Positions 54,146 to 63,874 of a stretch of 64,000 nt of DNA are shown here, piece by piece (the first letter of the stretch is position 1; each line of letters starts with the position of its first letter). Below the pieces are notes generated by a model. It was not told where the DNA came from. It saw only the letters and a list, made by a program, of their open reading frames with translations, and searched no databases. The DNA is taken from positions 23,701 to 87,700 of the forward strand of contig NZ_CALMHT010000073.1 in assembly GCF_937863835.1 (NCBI RefSeq). Direction: 5' to 3'. A program made the translations under genes and the position numbers. Origin of the DNA: an uncultured Prevotella sp. (GTDB lineage Bacteria; Bacteroidota; Bacteroidia; Bacteroidales; Bacteroidaceae).

Positions 54146-56620
54146 ATGAGGAATATATCACGTATACCATATTGTAAATATCTGTTTTTATTAGTATTAT
54201 TCACTTTTTGTAATAATATGAAAGGAGAACAGAAATTTCATACATTGAATGCTTCCAATGGATTGCTTGACAACAGTGCCCAGCAGATTGTGAATCTGGA
54301 TGATGGTAGAATGATTATCACCACATTGGGAAATATCAATTTCTACGACGGAGCCAATTTCTATTATATCCATTCCCGTTACAACAATGATTTCTATCTC
54401 AAAGATTACAAAGGTCATTATCATACCTATATAGACAACAAGAATTATCTGTGGTTGAAAGACAAGCATAAGGTTTATTGTATTAACCTGATGACAGAGA
54501 AATACGAAAGTGTGAAAAAGGTGTTGTCCCGAAGACTTGGTAACAAAAACTACACCGATTTGTTTGGGACGGAAGATGGATGCCTGTGGTTGGTCGAAAA
54601 CAGCAAGTACCTCTATGGTATAGATGCAAAAGTGAAAATACGGTTACCACGCGAAGCCGGTAATTTACAGGATCTGGATGTTTATGAAAGAAAATATCTG
54701 ATGTTGTTTTTCGGTAACGGTATGTTGTATATGTACAACTTGAAAGACGGTCGCCTGTTGAAAAAGTCATGTGCTTATTCACCGTCCGACCAGACATATT
54801 ACGATGCCTCATCATTGGTGAAATTCCATAATGGTAAGTATTATCAGTTGCGCAACGGTAAGAAGAACAGTGTATTGCTGGTTTACGATGTCAAGACAAA
54901 TCAATGGAAAGTAGTGTTGAAGGTACCGTATCATTTCAACAATATGGCCTTCAAGAACGACAGTGCCCTCTATATAGCCTGCGAGTACGGTTATTATATC
55001 TATAATGTAGCGACACAGTCGCTGACCCACAACAATCTGATATACACCGACGATGACAAGATCATAGATACGGATATCAATACGATCTGTTTCGACCATC
55101 AGGGAGGTATGTGGTTCGGTACCGAAAAGCGCGGCGTCTTGTATTGCAAACCGGTAGAGACCCCTTTCACCCTTTTAGGATGGGAAGACCCCAGAAGCTT
55201 GGCCCTTTTGAAATGTATAGACCGGAACAAAGTTCAGACACAGTTTAATAAGCGTTCGTATCACTGCACGGTGCGTGTCGGCAATATCACATGGCTAGGC
55301 ACCGACGACGGATTGTCTATGTTCAAAGGTAAAACACATCTGCGCACATTCAACACCAAAGACGGTTTGCCCAACAATGTAGTCCATTCCATCGTCCCGG
55401 ATCGTACAGGCAATCTCTGGTTGAGTACCAGTTATGGTATTGCCTGTGTCGTATACAACAAGAAGTTCAAGAAATACGAAATCCATAATTTCACCCAGCG
55501 CGACGGACTCGGTTACGAACTCTATGAAAATGGCAAGTCTGTCCTGCTTCCCGACGGCAAAATAGCGATGCAGAGTATCGACAACATAACCGTCTTCGAC
55601 CCTCAGCGCGTACTCAACAACATATCCAGAATACACAGTCTGAAAACCAAGTTGACTCCCGTTATCGTCAATCTCTTTGTGATGGGTAACAGAGTGGAAG
55701 TAGGCAAGAGTTACGATAAAAATACGATTTTGTCGAAAGCCATTTCCAAGTCGGACAGTATCGAGTTGAATTTTAATCAGAACAAAATCACGTTTATCGT
55801 GTCCGCCATGAATTATTTCCGTCCCAATGAGACCTATTTCAGATACCGTCTGTTGGGGAGCGATAACAGCAGTTGGAAAGTTGTGCCGACATATAGTTTT
55901 GAAGGACGTTCGGCTAAGGACGGTGAGATATCCATCAATTACAACAGTTTAAGTCCCGGTACATACCGACTTGAGATGCAGGCATCCATGTTTAATGACG
56001 TGTGGGACGGTGGTACCAAGTCTATCATCATATCCGTCAATCAACCGTGGTGGCGTCGTACCGGTCTCCAGTTGCTGTTGCTGTTGACTCTCATCACGAT
56101 ATCATGTTTGGATTTTGTCTATTATTCTAAAGTATTGAAGTTGAAGACCCAAATCAAGCACTCCGACAGCAGTATTATGCACAGGTTGTACGATTATGTC
56201 AAGAACTGCAATAAGTTAAGCGGTTCCATCTTGTCGCCCAATCCTTCCACATCGTTATTTGGTGCGGAAGATGATATAAGCAGACTGATAACGAACGACG
56301 AAGTGTCGTTTATCAGAAAGATTATACCTGTGATAACCCAACATCAACCGGGTACTTACACGATGTCGCAGTTGTGTACCGATACGGGTTTGAAACGTGA
56401 AGATGTCTATAAATACAGTAAGAAGATACTGAATACTCAGTTGCGTATCATGACCATGCTGTTGCGCCTCACCAATGCCGCCCGACTTCTTGTCGAGACC
56501 GACCATACGGTTGAGTCCATTTCTGACATAACAAGATTCGTCAATGTCGAATACTTCCGTACCTGTTTTAAGAATGAGTATAAGTGTACGCCTGAGGAAT
56601 ACAGACAGCAAAACCAGTAA
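54146..56620 (+). CDS. transmembrane one-component regulator: Reg_prop/Y_Y_Y sensor plus AraC helix-turn-helix
   Basis: 824 residues. Signal peptide (1-28), a periplasmic beta-propeller of Reg_prop-type repeats (for example DGLPNNVVHSIVPDRTGNLWLSTSYG and QGGMWFGTEKRG), a Y_Y_Y sandwich (about 540-630, YFRYRLLG), one membrane helix (about 639-660), a linker and a C-terminal two-helix AraC domain (about 738-824, with SISDITRFVNVEYFRTCFKNEYKCTPEEYR). This resembles hybrid two-component regulators of Bacteroides but entirely lacks the histidine kinase and receiver domains, so binding of a glycan would have to act directly on the DNA-binding end. No SusCD or glycosidase cluster is adjacent; it is convergent with the T9SS plug-like gene. 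Confidence 0.9.
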   Translation: MRNISRIPYCKYLFLLVLFTFCNNMKGEQKFHTLNASNGLLDNSAQQIVNLDDGRMIITTLGNINFYDGANFYYIHSRYNNDFYLKDYKGHYHTYIDNKNYLWLKDKHKVYCINLMTEKYESVKKVLSRRLGNKNYTDLFGTEDGCLWLVENSKYLYGIDAKVKIRLPREAGNLQDLDVYERKYLMLFFGNGMLYMYNLKDGRLLKKSCAYSPSDQTYYDASSLVKFHNGKYYQLRNGKKNSVLLVYDVKTNQWKVVLKVPYHFNNMAFKNDSALYIACEYGYYIYNVATQSLTHNNLIYTDDDKIIDTDINTICFDHQGGMWFGTEKRGVLYCKPVETPFTLLGWEDPRSLALLKCIDRNKVQTQFNKRSYHCTVRVGNITWLGTDDGLSMFKGKTHLRTFNTKDGLPNNVVHSIVPDRTGNLWLSTSYGIACVVYNKKFKKYEIHNFTQRDGLGYELYENGKSVLLPDGKIAMQSIDNITVFDPQRVLNNISRIHSLKTKLTPVIVNLFVMGNRVEVGKSYDKNTILSKAISKSDSIELNFNQNKITFIVSAMNYFRPNETYFRYRLLGSDNSSWKVVPTYSFEGRSAKDGEISINYNSLSPGTYRLEMQASMFNDVWDGGTKSIIISVNQPWWRRTGLQLLLLLTLITISCLDFVYYSKVLKLKTQIKHSDSSIMHRLYDYVKNCNKLSGSILSPNPSTSLFGAEDDISRLITNDEVSFIRKIIPVITQHQPGTYTMSQLCTDTGLKREDVYKYSKKILNTQLRIMTMLLRLTNAARLLVETDHTVESISDITRFVNVEYFRTCFKNEYKCTPEEYRQQNQ

Positions 56621-57883
56621 CTATCTTGTACTGATCTGAGTATATCCTACCAACCTGTCCGTTCTACCGCCCATAGGTCGATAGTAGACGAGGGCATAAT
56701 ATTTGTTTTCTGTCTGGTAGAATGCCGGTTCCAATGCTTCCGGTTTGTAATAGCCCGTATCGTCCATGACCATATATCTGTATGAGTAATAGCCCAGTTT
56801 TTGTAGGATGCAGGCTTTAAAACTGTTGTCTGTCCTATCATAATGCATCACATATTGTGTTCTGTCACTGTCGTTGGTCCAGTCGCCCGATATTTCTATT
56901 GTATAGTCGTTGTTCAGTAGAGCGGTCTGCCTGATATTGTTGCTGTCCGTTTTCAGTTGATAGTTGACCCACACATAATCGCAGGTCACATTATTTTCAC
57001 TGTTGTCACTGTTACGGATATAGAATGCGCCGTCGGCATCCTCGTCGTACACATAGTTTTTCCTCGCTTCATCCACGAAAGGGAATGCATGATAGTAGTT
57101 GCCGTCCCATGAAAGATGTTCGATACCCATGGTCGGATGTTCCGTAGACAGCACCTCAAACTTATGGTATTCGTTACCCGCATTGAAGATCAGTTGTCTG
57201 TTATGGGTCCACTGCAGACCGTCGCTCTGTATATAATCGGGCTTTACGTTTGCCACACTTTCACCGTTTATCCCGTTCTGTATGATATTGGTCTTGATCT
57301 GTTCCGTAGGGTTAGTCACCGTCAGACCGTTATATTTCACCGTCATCGAGAGTTGTTGATGATTCTTGTTCACATCGATATCCGTATTCGACGTCACGCC
57401 CAGTCCCACGTTCATCAGCGATTCCAGCACCATGAATCTAGCTTCCAGCACCTTTCTGTTATTATTGTCCTCATCGTATACCGACAGGATATAATTGCCG
57501 CTCATTTTCAGTTTACACCTGTCGTTCGGTATCTGTAAGGCATAATGGGTATAGAGCACACTGGTATTGATCGATTCCTCATAGTCGTCGATGGTATTGT
57601 CATTCATCCCCACCAGATAGTCACTTTCCAACAGTTGTTCCGACCGGCTCCAGTCAGCCTCGCAGTGTTCTATCTTATACATATATCTGTGGTACGTGTG
57701 CGACAGTTGGTCGAACGACACGTTCAGCATCTCGTCGCTGTTCAGTTTCATCACAGGCATCTCCATCCAGTTGTCGTCCACCACCACCTGCAGTGTCCTG
57801 ATCTGTGAATCGAATACCGAATGAGCCTCCGCATGACATACGAGAGTCATGATCAATACATATAAAAGGATATATTTCTTCAT
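56621..57883 (-). CDS. T9SS plug-type protein (DUF5103)
   Basis: 420 residues: signal peptide (KKYILLYVLIMTLVCHAEA), then a series of beta domains. The N-terminal part (SQIRTLQVVVDDNWMEMPVM, MLNVSFDQLSHTYHRYMYKIEHCEADW) matches what I know as DUF5103, members of which plug the SprA translocon of the type IX secretion system. It lies near a secreted C10 protease with a T9SS-like tail (62-63.9 kb). The start is put at 57883 (MKKY); an in-frame ATG at 57895 is 3 nt from the promoter start region. It abuts the convergent regulator stop. Confidence 0.8.
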   Translation of the reverse strand: MKKYILLYVLIMTLVCHAEAHSVFDSQIRTLQVVVDDNWMEMPVMKLNSDEMLNVSFDQLSHTYHRYMYKIEHCEADWSRSEQLLESDYLVGMNDNTIDDYEESINTSVLYTHYALQIPNDRCKLKMSGNYILSVYDEDNNNRKVLEARFMVLESLMNVGLGVTSNTDIDVNKNHQQLSMTVKYNGLTVTNPTEQIKTNIIQNGINGESVANVKPDYIQSDGLQWTHNRQLIFNAGNEYHKFEVLSTEHPTMGIEHLSWDGNYYHAFPFVDEARKNYVYDEDADGAFYIRNSDNSENNVTCDYVWVNYQLKTDSNNIRQTALLNNDYTIEISGDWTNDSDRTQYVMHYDRTDNSFKACILQKLGYYSYRYMVMDDTGYYKPEALEPAFYQTENKYYALVYYRPMGGRTDRLVGYTQISTR

Positions 57884-57904
57884 CGTGTAAAACATTGAAC
57901 GTTA

Positions 57905-57912
57905 CAAAGATA
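57905..57912 (-). promoter_or_regulatory. -7 element for T9SS plug-type gene
   Basis: TATCTTTG on the minus strand, 22 nt before ATG 57883. Confidence 0.6.
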
Positions 57913-57946
57913 GTGCAAATATAAACAATTCTGTCGATACAAATAG

Positions 57947-57982
57947 AAAATCCCTGCAACAAATTCATGTTACAGGGATTTT
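57947..57982 (-). terminator. intrinsic terminator of GGGtGRT operon
   Basis: AAAATCCCTG/CAGGGATTTT arms at 57947-57956 and 57973-57982, with a few more internal pairs, followed on the minus strand by a T-rich tract. Confidence 0.82.
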
Positions 57983-58002
57983 TATGTAAGATAATCCTAC
58001 GA

Positions 58003-59016
58003 TTATTTCTTATTGATAGCCATATCCACAGTTACGGCTACAGCTACGGTAGCACCTACCATAGGGTTGTTACCCATACCGAGGAATCCCATCATCTCTA
58101 CGTGTGCAGGAACTGAAGAAGAACCGGCAAACTGAGCATCAGAGTGCATACGGCCCATTGTATCAGTCATACCATAAGATGCAGGACCTGCAGCCATATT
58201 ATCTGGATGCAGTGTACGACCTGTACCACCACCTGAAGCTACTGAGAAGTAAGGTTTACCGGCGAGTACACGCTCTTTCTTGTAAGTACCTGCTACAGGA
58301 TGCTGGAAACGGGTAGGGTTGGTAGAGTTACCGGTTATGGAAACATCTACATCCTCTTTCCAGAGGATAGCCACACCTTCGCGTACATCATCTGCACCAT
58401 AGCATCTTACCTTAGCACGAGGACCGTCAGAGTAAGGAATCTCCTGAACGATCTTCAGTTCTGATGTATAGTAGTCAAACTTAGTCTGAACATAAGTGAA
58501 ACCGTTTACACGACTGATGATCTGAGCAGCGTCCTTGCCAAGACCGTTCAGGATTGTGCGCAACGGGTTCTTACGAACCTTGTTGGCCATTTCGGCGATC
58601 TTGATAGCACCCTCTGCTGCAGCGAAACTCTCGTGACCAGCCAGGAATGCGAAGCACTGAGTCTCCTCGCGGAGCAGACGTGCAGCCAGGTTACCATGAC
58701 CTACACCAACCTTACGGTCGTCGGCTACAGAACCAGGAATACAGAAACTCTGCAGTCCGATACCGATAGCCTCGGCACAGTCAGCGGCTGTTTTACAACC
58801 TTTCTTGATAGCGATAGCGGCACCTACCACGTAAGCCCACTTAGCGTTCTCGAAGCAAATACCCTGAGTGTCCTCACATATCTGATAAGGATCTACACCA
58901 GCGTTTTCGCAAATTTGATTAGCCTCTTCGATATCTTTGATACCGTTAGCGTTCAAGGCAGCGAGAACTTGTTTGATTCTGCGCTCCTGACTTTCGAAAT
59001 TAACTTTTCTAATCAT
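58003..59016 (-). CDS. GGGtGRT-motif protein, probable Fe-S related enzyme of unknown activity
   Basis: 337 residues. Named for the motif GGGTGRT at 262-268. Eight Cys (36, 47, 54, 74, 80, 92, 121, 205) are spread over the chain, C36/C47/C54 and C74/C80/C92 in two close groups; enough to hold an iron-sulfur cluster. Two glycine-rich stretches (GHGNLAARLL; FLGMGNNPMVGATVAVAV) suggest a small-molecule binding site. No activity is known to me for this family. It starts 12 bp after the NifU-like gene, and the pair has its own promoter and terminator. Together they look like a functional unit; Fe-S delivery is inference. Confidence 0.8.
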   Translation of the reverse strand: MIRKVNFESQERRIKQVLAALNANGIKDIEEANQICENAGVDPYQICEDTQGICFENAKWAYVVGAAIAIKKGCKTAADCAEAIGIGLQSFCIPGSVADDRKVGVGHGNLAARLLREETQCFAFLAGHESFAAAEGAIKIAEMANKVRKNPLRTILNGLGKDAAQIISRVNGFTYVQTKFDYYTSELKIVQEIPYSDGPRAKVRCYGADDVREGVAILWKEDVDVSITGNSTNPTRFQHPVAGTYKKERVLAGKPYFSVASGGGTGRTLHPDNMAAGPASYGMTDTMGRMHSDAQFAGSSSVPAHVEMMGFLGMGNNPMVGATVAVAVTVDMAINKK

Positions 59017-59028
59017 ATCTGTATCTCC

Positions 59029-59730
59029 TTATTCTTTACGTGGGTCAATAGTTTTAACGATTCCCTGTTCAGCCTTTGTACGACCGTAAGAACCTGTGAA
59101 TTTCTTCACTGCCTCGTTAGCGTCCATACCGCCCTTGATAGCTTCCATCATCTGACCGAGCTTTACATATTCGTAACCGCATACCTGACTGTCCTTGTCG
59201 AGGAACATCTTTGTGATGTAACCCTCTGTCAGTTCGAGGTAACGTGTACCTTTGGCTACAGTACCGTATAGTGTACCTGTCTGACTGCGCAGACCTTTAC
59301 CCAAGTCTTCCAGACCGGCACCGATAACAAGACCGCCTTCAGAGAAAGCGCTCTGTGAACGACCGTAAACAATCTGAAGGAACAATTCGCGCATAGCTGT
59401 ATTGATAGCATCACATACAAGGTCTGTGTTGAGCGCTTCAAGAATCGTCTTGCCCGGCAGAATCTCAGAAGCCATCGCTGCTGAGTGAGTCATACCTGTA
59501 CAACCGATTGTCTCAACGAGACATTCCTGAATAACACCTTCCTTAATATTCAGTGATAATTTACAAGCACCCTGCTGTGGTGCACACCAACCCACACCGT
59601 GAGTATAGCCTGAGATATCTTTGATCTCTTTGGCCTGAATCCATTTCCCTTCCTCAGGAATAGGAGCTGGTCCGTGGTTAGGACCTTTAGCGACAACGCA
59701 CATGTTGTCCACTTCTTTAGAATAAATCAT
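59029..59730 (-). CDS. NifU/IscU-like iron-sulfur scaffold protein
   Basis: 233 residues, longer than IscU (~130). Cluster ligand candidates C49/C56 (GWCAPQQGAC), C77 (IGCTGMTHSAAMAS) and C106 (LVCDAINTA) recall the three-Cys pattern of IscU, though the first motif is altered from GxxCGD. A unique C-terminal ~110 residues follow (from about SAFSEGGLVIGAGLEDLGKGLRS), ending GRTKAEQGIV. No cysteine desulfurase or other isc/suf/nif gene is in the window. It is first of a two-gene operon with the GGGtGRT protein; the scaffold may be dedicated to that protein. Confidence 0.82.
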   Translation of the reverse strand: MIYSKEVDNMCVVAKGPNHGPAPIPEEGKWIQAKEIKDISGYTHGVGWCAPQQGACKLSLNIKEGVIQECLVETIGCTGMTHSAAMASEILPGKTILEALNTDLVCDAINTAMRELFLQIVYGRSQSAFSEGGLVIGAGLEDLGKGLRSQTGTLYGTVAKGTRYLELTEGYITKMFLDKDSQVCGYEYVKLGQMMEAIKGGMDANEAVKKFTGSYGRTKAEQGIVKTIDPRKE

Positions 59731-59784
59731 ATTCTTTCAGTTTATAAAATGAATATTTGATATTGATCTCTTATTTTCCAAGCG

Positions 59785-59815
59785 CAAAGTTACAATAATT
59801 ATCCAAAAATACCAA
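59785..59815 (-). promoter_or_regulatory. promoter of scaffold-GGGtGRT operon
   Basis: Minus strand TTG at 59815-59813, 20-nt gap, TAACTTTG at 59792-59785. Confidence 0.75.
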
Positions 59816-59886
59816 GAAATGGGTATTAATTTTTCATCTCTTTAACCACATCACCGATGATTGTATTTCCTTTGTGCTTCGCGTTT

Positions 59887-60963
59887 TTATAAAGTTCCTT
59901 TCGTACTCGGCAGTTCGAAGTGGTAAATGTCCCTGCGTACAGCCATTTTCAGCGACCTGGCCAGCGCCTTGAATATTCCTTCTATCTTATGGTGCTCGTT
60001 GGTCCCTTCCGCTTTGATGTTCAGGTTCATCTTAGCCGAGTCGCTCAGACTCTTGAAGAAGTGCAGGAACATCTCCGTAGGCATTTCGCCCACTTTTTCC
60101 CTGTGGAACTCTGCATCCCATACCAGCCAGGGCCTTCCTCCGAAGTCGAGCGCCACCTGGCACAGACAGTCGTCCATCGGCAGACAGTAACCGTATCTTT
60201 CTATACCGCGCTTGTCGCCCAGTGCCTGCAGTATACAGTCGCCCAGGGCGATGGCTGTGTCTTCTATCGTATGGTGCTCGTCCACCTCCAGGTCGCCCTT
60301 CGTGTGTACGGTCAGGTCCATCATCCCGTGTTTGCCTATCTGTTCGAGCATGTGGTCGAAAAATCCCAGTCCGGTTGCGATGTCACACTTTCCGGTACCG
60401 TCCAGATTGATTTTCACATAGATGTCCGTCTCCTTGGTCGTGCGTTTCACTTCCGCTACACGTTCACCCGCAAAGAGCAGTTCGGCTATCTTGTCCCATG
60501 TCATCCCGTCCTTGTCCAGAATCAGTGAGCGGCAACCGATGTTCTCAGCAAACTGCCGGTCTGTGTCGCGGTCGCCTATCACCCAACTGCCTGCGATGTC
60601 ATAGTCAGGATTGTTCATATATTTCTCCACCATACCTGTGTTCGGTTTACGGGTGTGGGCATTGTCTTCCGGGAAGTGGCGGTCTATCAGTACATCATCG
60701 AAAGTGATGCCTTCACCTTCCAGTGTCTGTAAGATAAAATTGTGTACCGGCCAGAATGTGTCCTCAGGGAAAGCGTCGGTGCCGACACCGTCCTGATTGG
60801 AAACCATAACAAACTCGAAATCCAGTTTGCTACGTATGAATCCGAGGTTTCTGAACAGACCTTTCGTAAACTTCAGTTTATCAAATGCGTCCACCTGTTC
60901 GTCTGCCGGTTCTTCTACCAGCGTACCGTCTCTGTCAATAAATAATATTCTTTTCTGTTTCAT
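59887..60963 (-). CDS. hisB: bifunctional histidinol-phosphatase/imidazoleglycerol-phosphate dehydratase
   Basis: 358 residues. N-terminal HAD-type phosphatase domain ([12 protein letters not shown] with Asp10 and Asp12, [12 protein letters not shown]) and C-terminal dehydratase domain with the two metal-binding triads DEHHTIEDT and NEHHKIEGI. It carries out steps 6 and 8 of histidine synthesis. The start is fixed at 60963, since the frame up to 61065 lies in the upstream membrane gene. No other his genes are present; the gene sits 1 bp after a membrane-protein stop. Confidence 0.95.
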   Translation of the reverse strand: MKQKRILFIDRDGTLVEEPADEQVDAFDKLKFTKGLFRNLGFIRSKLDFEFVMVSNQDGVGTDAFPEDTFWPVHNFILQTLEGEGITFDDVLIDRHFPEDNAHTRKPNTGMVEKYMNNPDYDIAGSWVIGDRDTDRQFAENIGCRSLILDKDGMTWDKIAELLFAGERVAEVKRTTKETDIYVKINLDGTGKCDIATGLGFFDHMLEQIGKHGMMDLTVHTKGDLEVDEHHTIEDTAIALGDCILQALGDKRGIERYGYCLPMDDCLCQVALDFGGRPWLVWDAEFHREKVGEMPTEMFLHFFKSLSDSAKMNLNIKAEGTNEHHKIEGIFKALARSLKMAVRRDIYHFELPSTKGTL

Positions 60964-60964
60964 A

Positions 60965-61867
60965 TTATTGTTGAATGTTATTTTCAAAATCAGCTTTTTC
61001 CTTCTCCTGTGTCTCAATCGAACCGTACATGTAATAGACAGGGAACAGCATTGCCATTTCCACATATTGTCCTATAAATGTGGTGATGGCGAATACGAAG
61101 AACAGCAGTACACTGAAGTATGGAGGCAGTCCCGAAGGGTCGCCCTGCATCACACCCAGGTCCGACAATCCCTTGGCGCCCAGTATCACAAAGTGGGGCG
61201 TATTCACGATCAGTACCACCACAGCTGTGATGATACCGGTGATAAACAGTACGGCGAAGATAAATCCCCAGTGTCTGAATCCCACCTTATATCCTTTTGT
61301 GATGACGTTCCACGAGTGAATCTTGTCACCCACGCAGTATTTCATAATCAGATAATTGAAAGGCATATACAGGATGATGCAAATCACGAACACGAAAAAC
61401 AGCATGATCATATACTTGTGCACATAAGGGTCGGACAGACTGTGACCAGTGGTCATCTTCGCATAAAAGAGATAGGCGGCGACAATCGGCATGATGAGCA
61501 ACAGTTGCCATATAATGGTCTTCAGCACCCGAATACTGTCATGCAGGATGTCCTTCGATTCCTTCTTTAATGAAACTTTTGTAATTTCATCATTCACAGC
61601 ATGTTGATTAAATATGTAAATGATAGTTCCGAACAGAGCCACCGCGCATATCGCTTCGATGATGATACCCACAGCCACCGCGACAGGAGCCACATGCAAA
61701 GTGTCCAGTGTTTTGGTCAGCCCCTCCACTATGGCAATAATGGCGGCGATGATCCAGGTCGACTTGAAAAGTTTTCTGAAGTTATCTGTATAAAGGTTGT
61801 AACCTGCCTTGATGCAGGCACCGTAACTGCGACTCTTGTAGAGCAGCGATAAATTTCCTTTTTCCAT
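60965..61867 (-). CDS. multi-pass membrane protein of unknown function
   Basis: 300 residues with about five hydrophobic segments (residues ~35-58, 65-90, 115-135, 150-175, 190-215, 240-265). No known catalytic motif. The hydrophobic regions alternate with charged loops, ending in a charged tail ([13 protein letters not shown]). It shares a transcript with hisB through its stop adjacent to the hisB ATG; a role in histidine metabolism is not implied. Promoter at 61900-61907. Confidence 0.72.
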   Translation of the reverse strand: MEKGNLSLLYKSRSYGACIKAGYNLYTDNFRKLFKSTWIIAAIIAIVEGLTKTLDTLHVAPVAVAVGIIIEAICAVALFGTIIYIFNQHAVNDEITKVSLKKESKDILHDSIRVLKTIIWQLLLIMPIVAAYLFYAKMTTGHSLSDPYVHKYMIMLFFVFVICIILYMPFNYLIMKYCVGDKIHSWNVITKGYKVGFRHWGFIFAVLFITGIITAVVVLIVNTPHFVILGAKGLSDLGVMQGDPSGLPPYFSVLLFFVFAITTFIGQYVEMAMLFPVYYMYGSIETQEKEKADFENNIQQ

Positions 61868-61899
61868 CTATATCAACATTATTTTGTTCAAAGATGGTG

Positions 61900-61907
61900 C
61901 AAAGATA
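61900..61907 (-). promoter_or_regulatory. -7 element for membrane protein-hisB operon
   Basis: TATCTTTG on the minus strand, 33 nt before the ATG. Confidence 0.6.
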
Positions 61908-61960
61908 GCAATTTTATTATTATCAATGCATCGGATAATAGAAATTATTTTCGAATTTGT

Positions 61961-61991
61961 TTTGAACTTAGAGCAACTTGTATTATCTTTG
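61961..61991 (+). promoter_or_regulatory. promoter of C10 protease gene
   Basis: TTTG at 61961-61964, 19-nt gap, TATCTTTG at 61984-61991. Confidence 0.75.
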
Positions 61992-62047
61992 TAAAGTTAT
62001 CCAAAAGAAAATATTGCAGAGAACAGAAAGTCTAATTTTAAATTTGA

Positions 62048-63874
62048 ATGATGATGAAAAGAAACTTCTACTTACTGGTTGTATTGTTATTAGCATTCGG
62101 AAACTTTGTTTTTGCAGGAAACAGGTCCACCGCCGAGATGCTGCAGATAGCTGAAAATCAGTTGTCTTCCACGATGGCGAAAGGTAAACTGACTTCCAGA
62201 CAGATGCGTGTGATGGCTACAACGTCATCCCTCAAGATGGCTACAGCCGTCACCGGTCAGAACGATTATATCTATGTCTACGGTTACGACAATGGCGGTT
62301 TTGTACTGGTGAGCGGCGACGATGCTTTTGTGCCCGTACTCGCTTACAGTGAGAGTGCGTCTTTCGATTCCGCCAATCTTCCCGAGAATGTGCGTTCATG
62401 GATCGAAGGTTATGTCAGGGAAATGAAAGCCTATCAGTCGGGCCAGTTGCGTATCACATCCACAACAACCACTACTACCGCAACTGCTAAGACTACCAGC
62501 AGTTCACTGCCCTCATCCGTAGCCCCCTTTATGACGGCTTTATGGAGTCAGGATGCTCCCTACAATGCACAGTGTCCCAAGGTGACCGACGGTGTTAATA
62601 CATATGCCACTGTTACTGGTTGTATTGCCACTGCCATGGCACAAGTGATGTATTATTACAAATACCCGACCACTGGCATCGGTTCTAACAGTTTCAAGTA
62701 TATCTTGAAGCTGAACAACTATCCCGACACTGTCTCTTATTCCGTCGACTTCTCCAAGACCGCTTACGACTGGACCAATATGATCGATGATTACGCATCC
62801 ACCTCCTATACCCAGGCGCAGGCAGATGCCGTCGCCACACTGATGTATCATGCCGGTGCGTCCGTTGATATGATGTATACCCCCAACGGCAGTTCTTCCA
62901 GTGATCTGACCGCCTTTTTTGCCCTTCAGGAAAATTTCGGTTACGACGACGCAATGCGTTATTATTCACGCGACTATATGTCGGATGCCGACTGGATATC
63001 TATTCTCAAAACCGAGTCGGCTGCAGGGCGTCCTGTTATTTATGGAGGTCGAGATACCGAAGGACACGAATTTATCGTCAACGGGTACAACAGCAGTGAC
63101 CAGTTTTATATCAACTGGGGATGGGGCGGTTACTGCAACGGCTATTACAGTATCAGCAGTCTCAAACCCACCAGCAACGGGAAGGTGGAAGGGCACAGCT
63201 TCAACAATAGCAATACAATGATCACCGGCATACAGAAGCCCGATGGCATCACCGAAACGCGTCTGCCCGTATTACGTTCTATCGGTAGCGCTGACATCTA
63301 CAACACCGCCGACGTCAACACTGTCAAGTCTGGTGATAAGGAGACACTTCCCCAGATGCTCATAGCCAATTACAGCACAGAAGACTTTTCGGGAGTCATG
63401 GGCTTCTTTATCACCGACGACAACGGCAACTTCATTACTTCAGGTCAGTTGACTGGTTCTCGTGCCGATTATATACCAGGTGAGCTTGACCGTAATGGCA
63501 GATATTCATATTCTATTATGGACAATGCCTCTTTTGTCTATCCGACTCTTGCTGACGGCAAGTACAAGTTATACCTCGGCTACAAGATTGAAGGCGAGAC
63601 CGACTGGCGTAAGATTGAGATTCTGAGGACTCTGTCGCAGTGTTATTACCTCACTTACAGCGGTGGTACCATTGCCCGCAGCGTCAAGGGATATATCGAG
63701 CCCGCCACCTCGATTGATGAGATAAGTGATTTGCCTGCCAATACAGTGATCAGTTGGTTTACCCCTGATGGTAAGCTTGTATACAGTGGCACGGATACGT
63801 CCCTTCATTTGGCTCCAGGTGTCTATCTGGTCCGTGTCGGAGATAAAACGAAGAGGGTAGTGGTGACGCATTGA
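62048..63874 (+). CDS. secreted C10 (streptopain/interpain-like) cysteine protease with T9SS-like C-terminus
   Basis: 608 residues. Signal peptide (KRNFYLLVVLLLAFGNFVFAG), propeptide (about 25-155, SpeB-like inhibitor fold with YIYVYGYDNGGFVLVSGDD), then the papain-like catalytic domain: Cys192 in VTGCIATAMAQ, His340 in GHEFIVNGY and Trp358 in INWGWGG. A Thr-rich linker precedes the mature enzyme. The last ~60 residues (ISWFTPDGKLVYSG..., HLAPGVYLVRVGDKTKRVVV) have the form of a type IX secretion sorting domain, which would bring it to the cell surface. The T9SS plug-type protein at 56.6-57.9 kb supports this. Three in-frame ATGs start the gene; the first is given. Confidence 0.92.
   Translation: MMMKRNFYLLVVLLLAFGNFVFAGNRSTAEMLQIAENQLSSTMAKGKLTSRQMRVMATTSSLKMATAVTGQNDYIYVYGYDNGGFVLVSGDDAFVPVLAYSESASFDSANLPENVRSWIEGYVREMKAYQSGQLRITSTTTTTTATAKTTSSSLPSSVAPFMTALWSQDAPYNAQCPKVTDGVNTYATVTGCIATAMAQVMYYYKYPTTGIGSNSFKYILKLNNYPDTVSYSVDFSKTAYDWTNMIDDYASTSYTQAQADAVATLMYHAGASVDMMYTPNGSSSSDLTAFFALQENFGYDDAMRYYSRDYMSDADWISILKTESAAGRPVIYGGRDTEGHEFIVNGYNSSDQFYINWGWGGYCNGYYSISSLKPTSNGKVEGHSFNNSNTMITGIQKPDGITETRLPVLRSIGSADIYNTADVNTVKSGDKETLPQMLIANYSTEDFSGVMGFFITDDNGNFITSGQLTGSRADYIPGELDRNGRYSYSIMDNASFVYPTLADGKYKLYLGYKIEGETDWRKIEILRTLSQCYYLTYSGGTIARSVKGYIEPATSIDEISDLPANTVISWFTPDGKLVYSGTDTSLHLAPGVYLVRVGDKTKRVVVTH

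Noticed and set aside
59731-59886. Short gene between the scaffold operon promoter and hisB end
   Set aside because: Only the promoter for the minus-strand operon is seen; no frame with start and conserved pattern.
60964-61065. 34-residue N-terminal extension of HisB
   Set aside because: Overlaps the end of the upstream membrane protein and precedes the conserved FIDRDGT start with non-homologous basic sequence.
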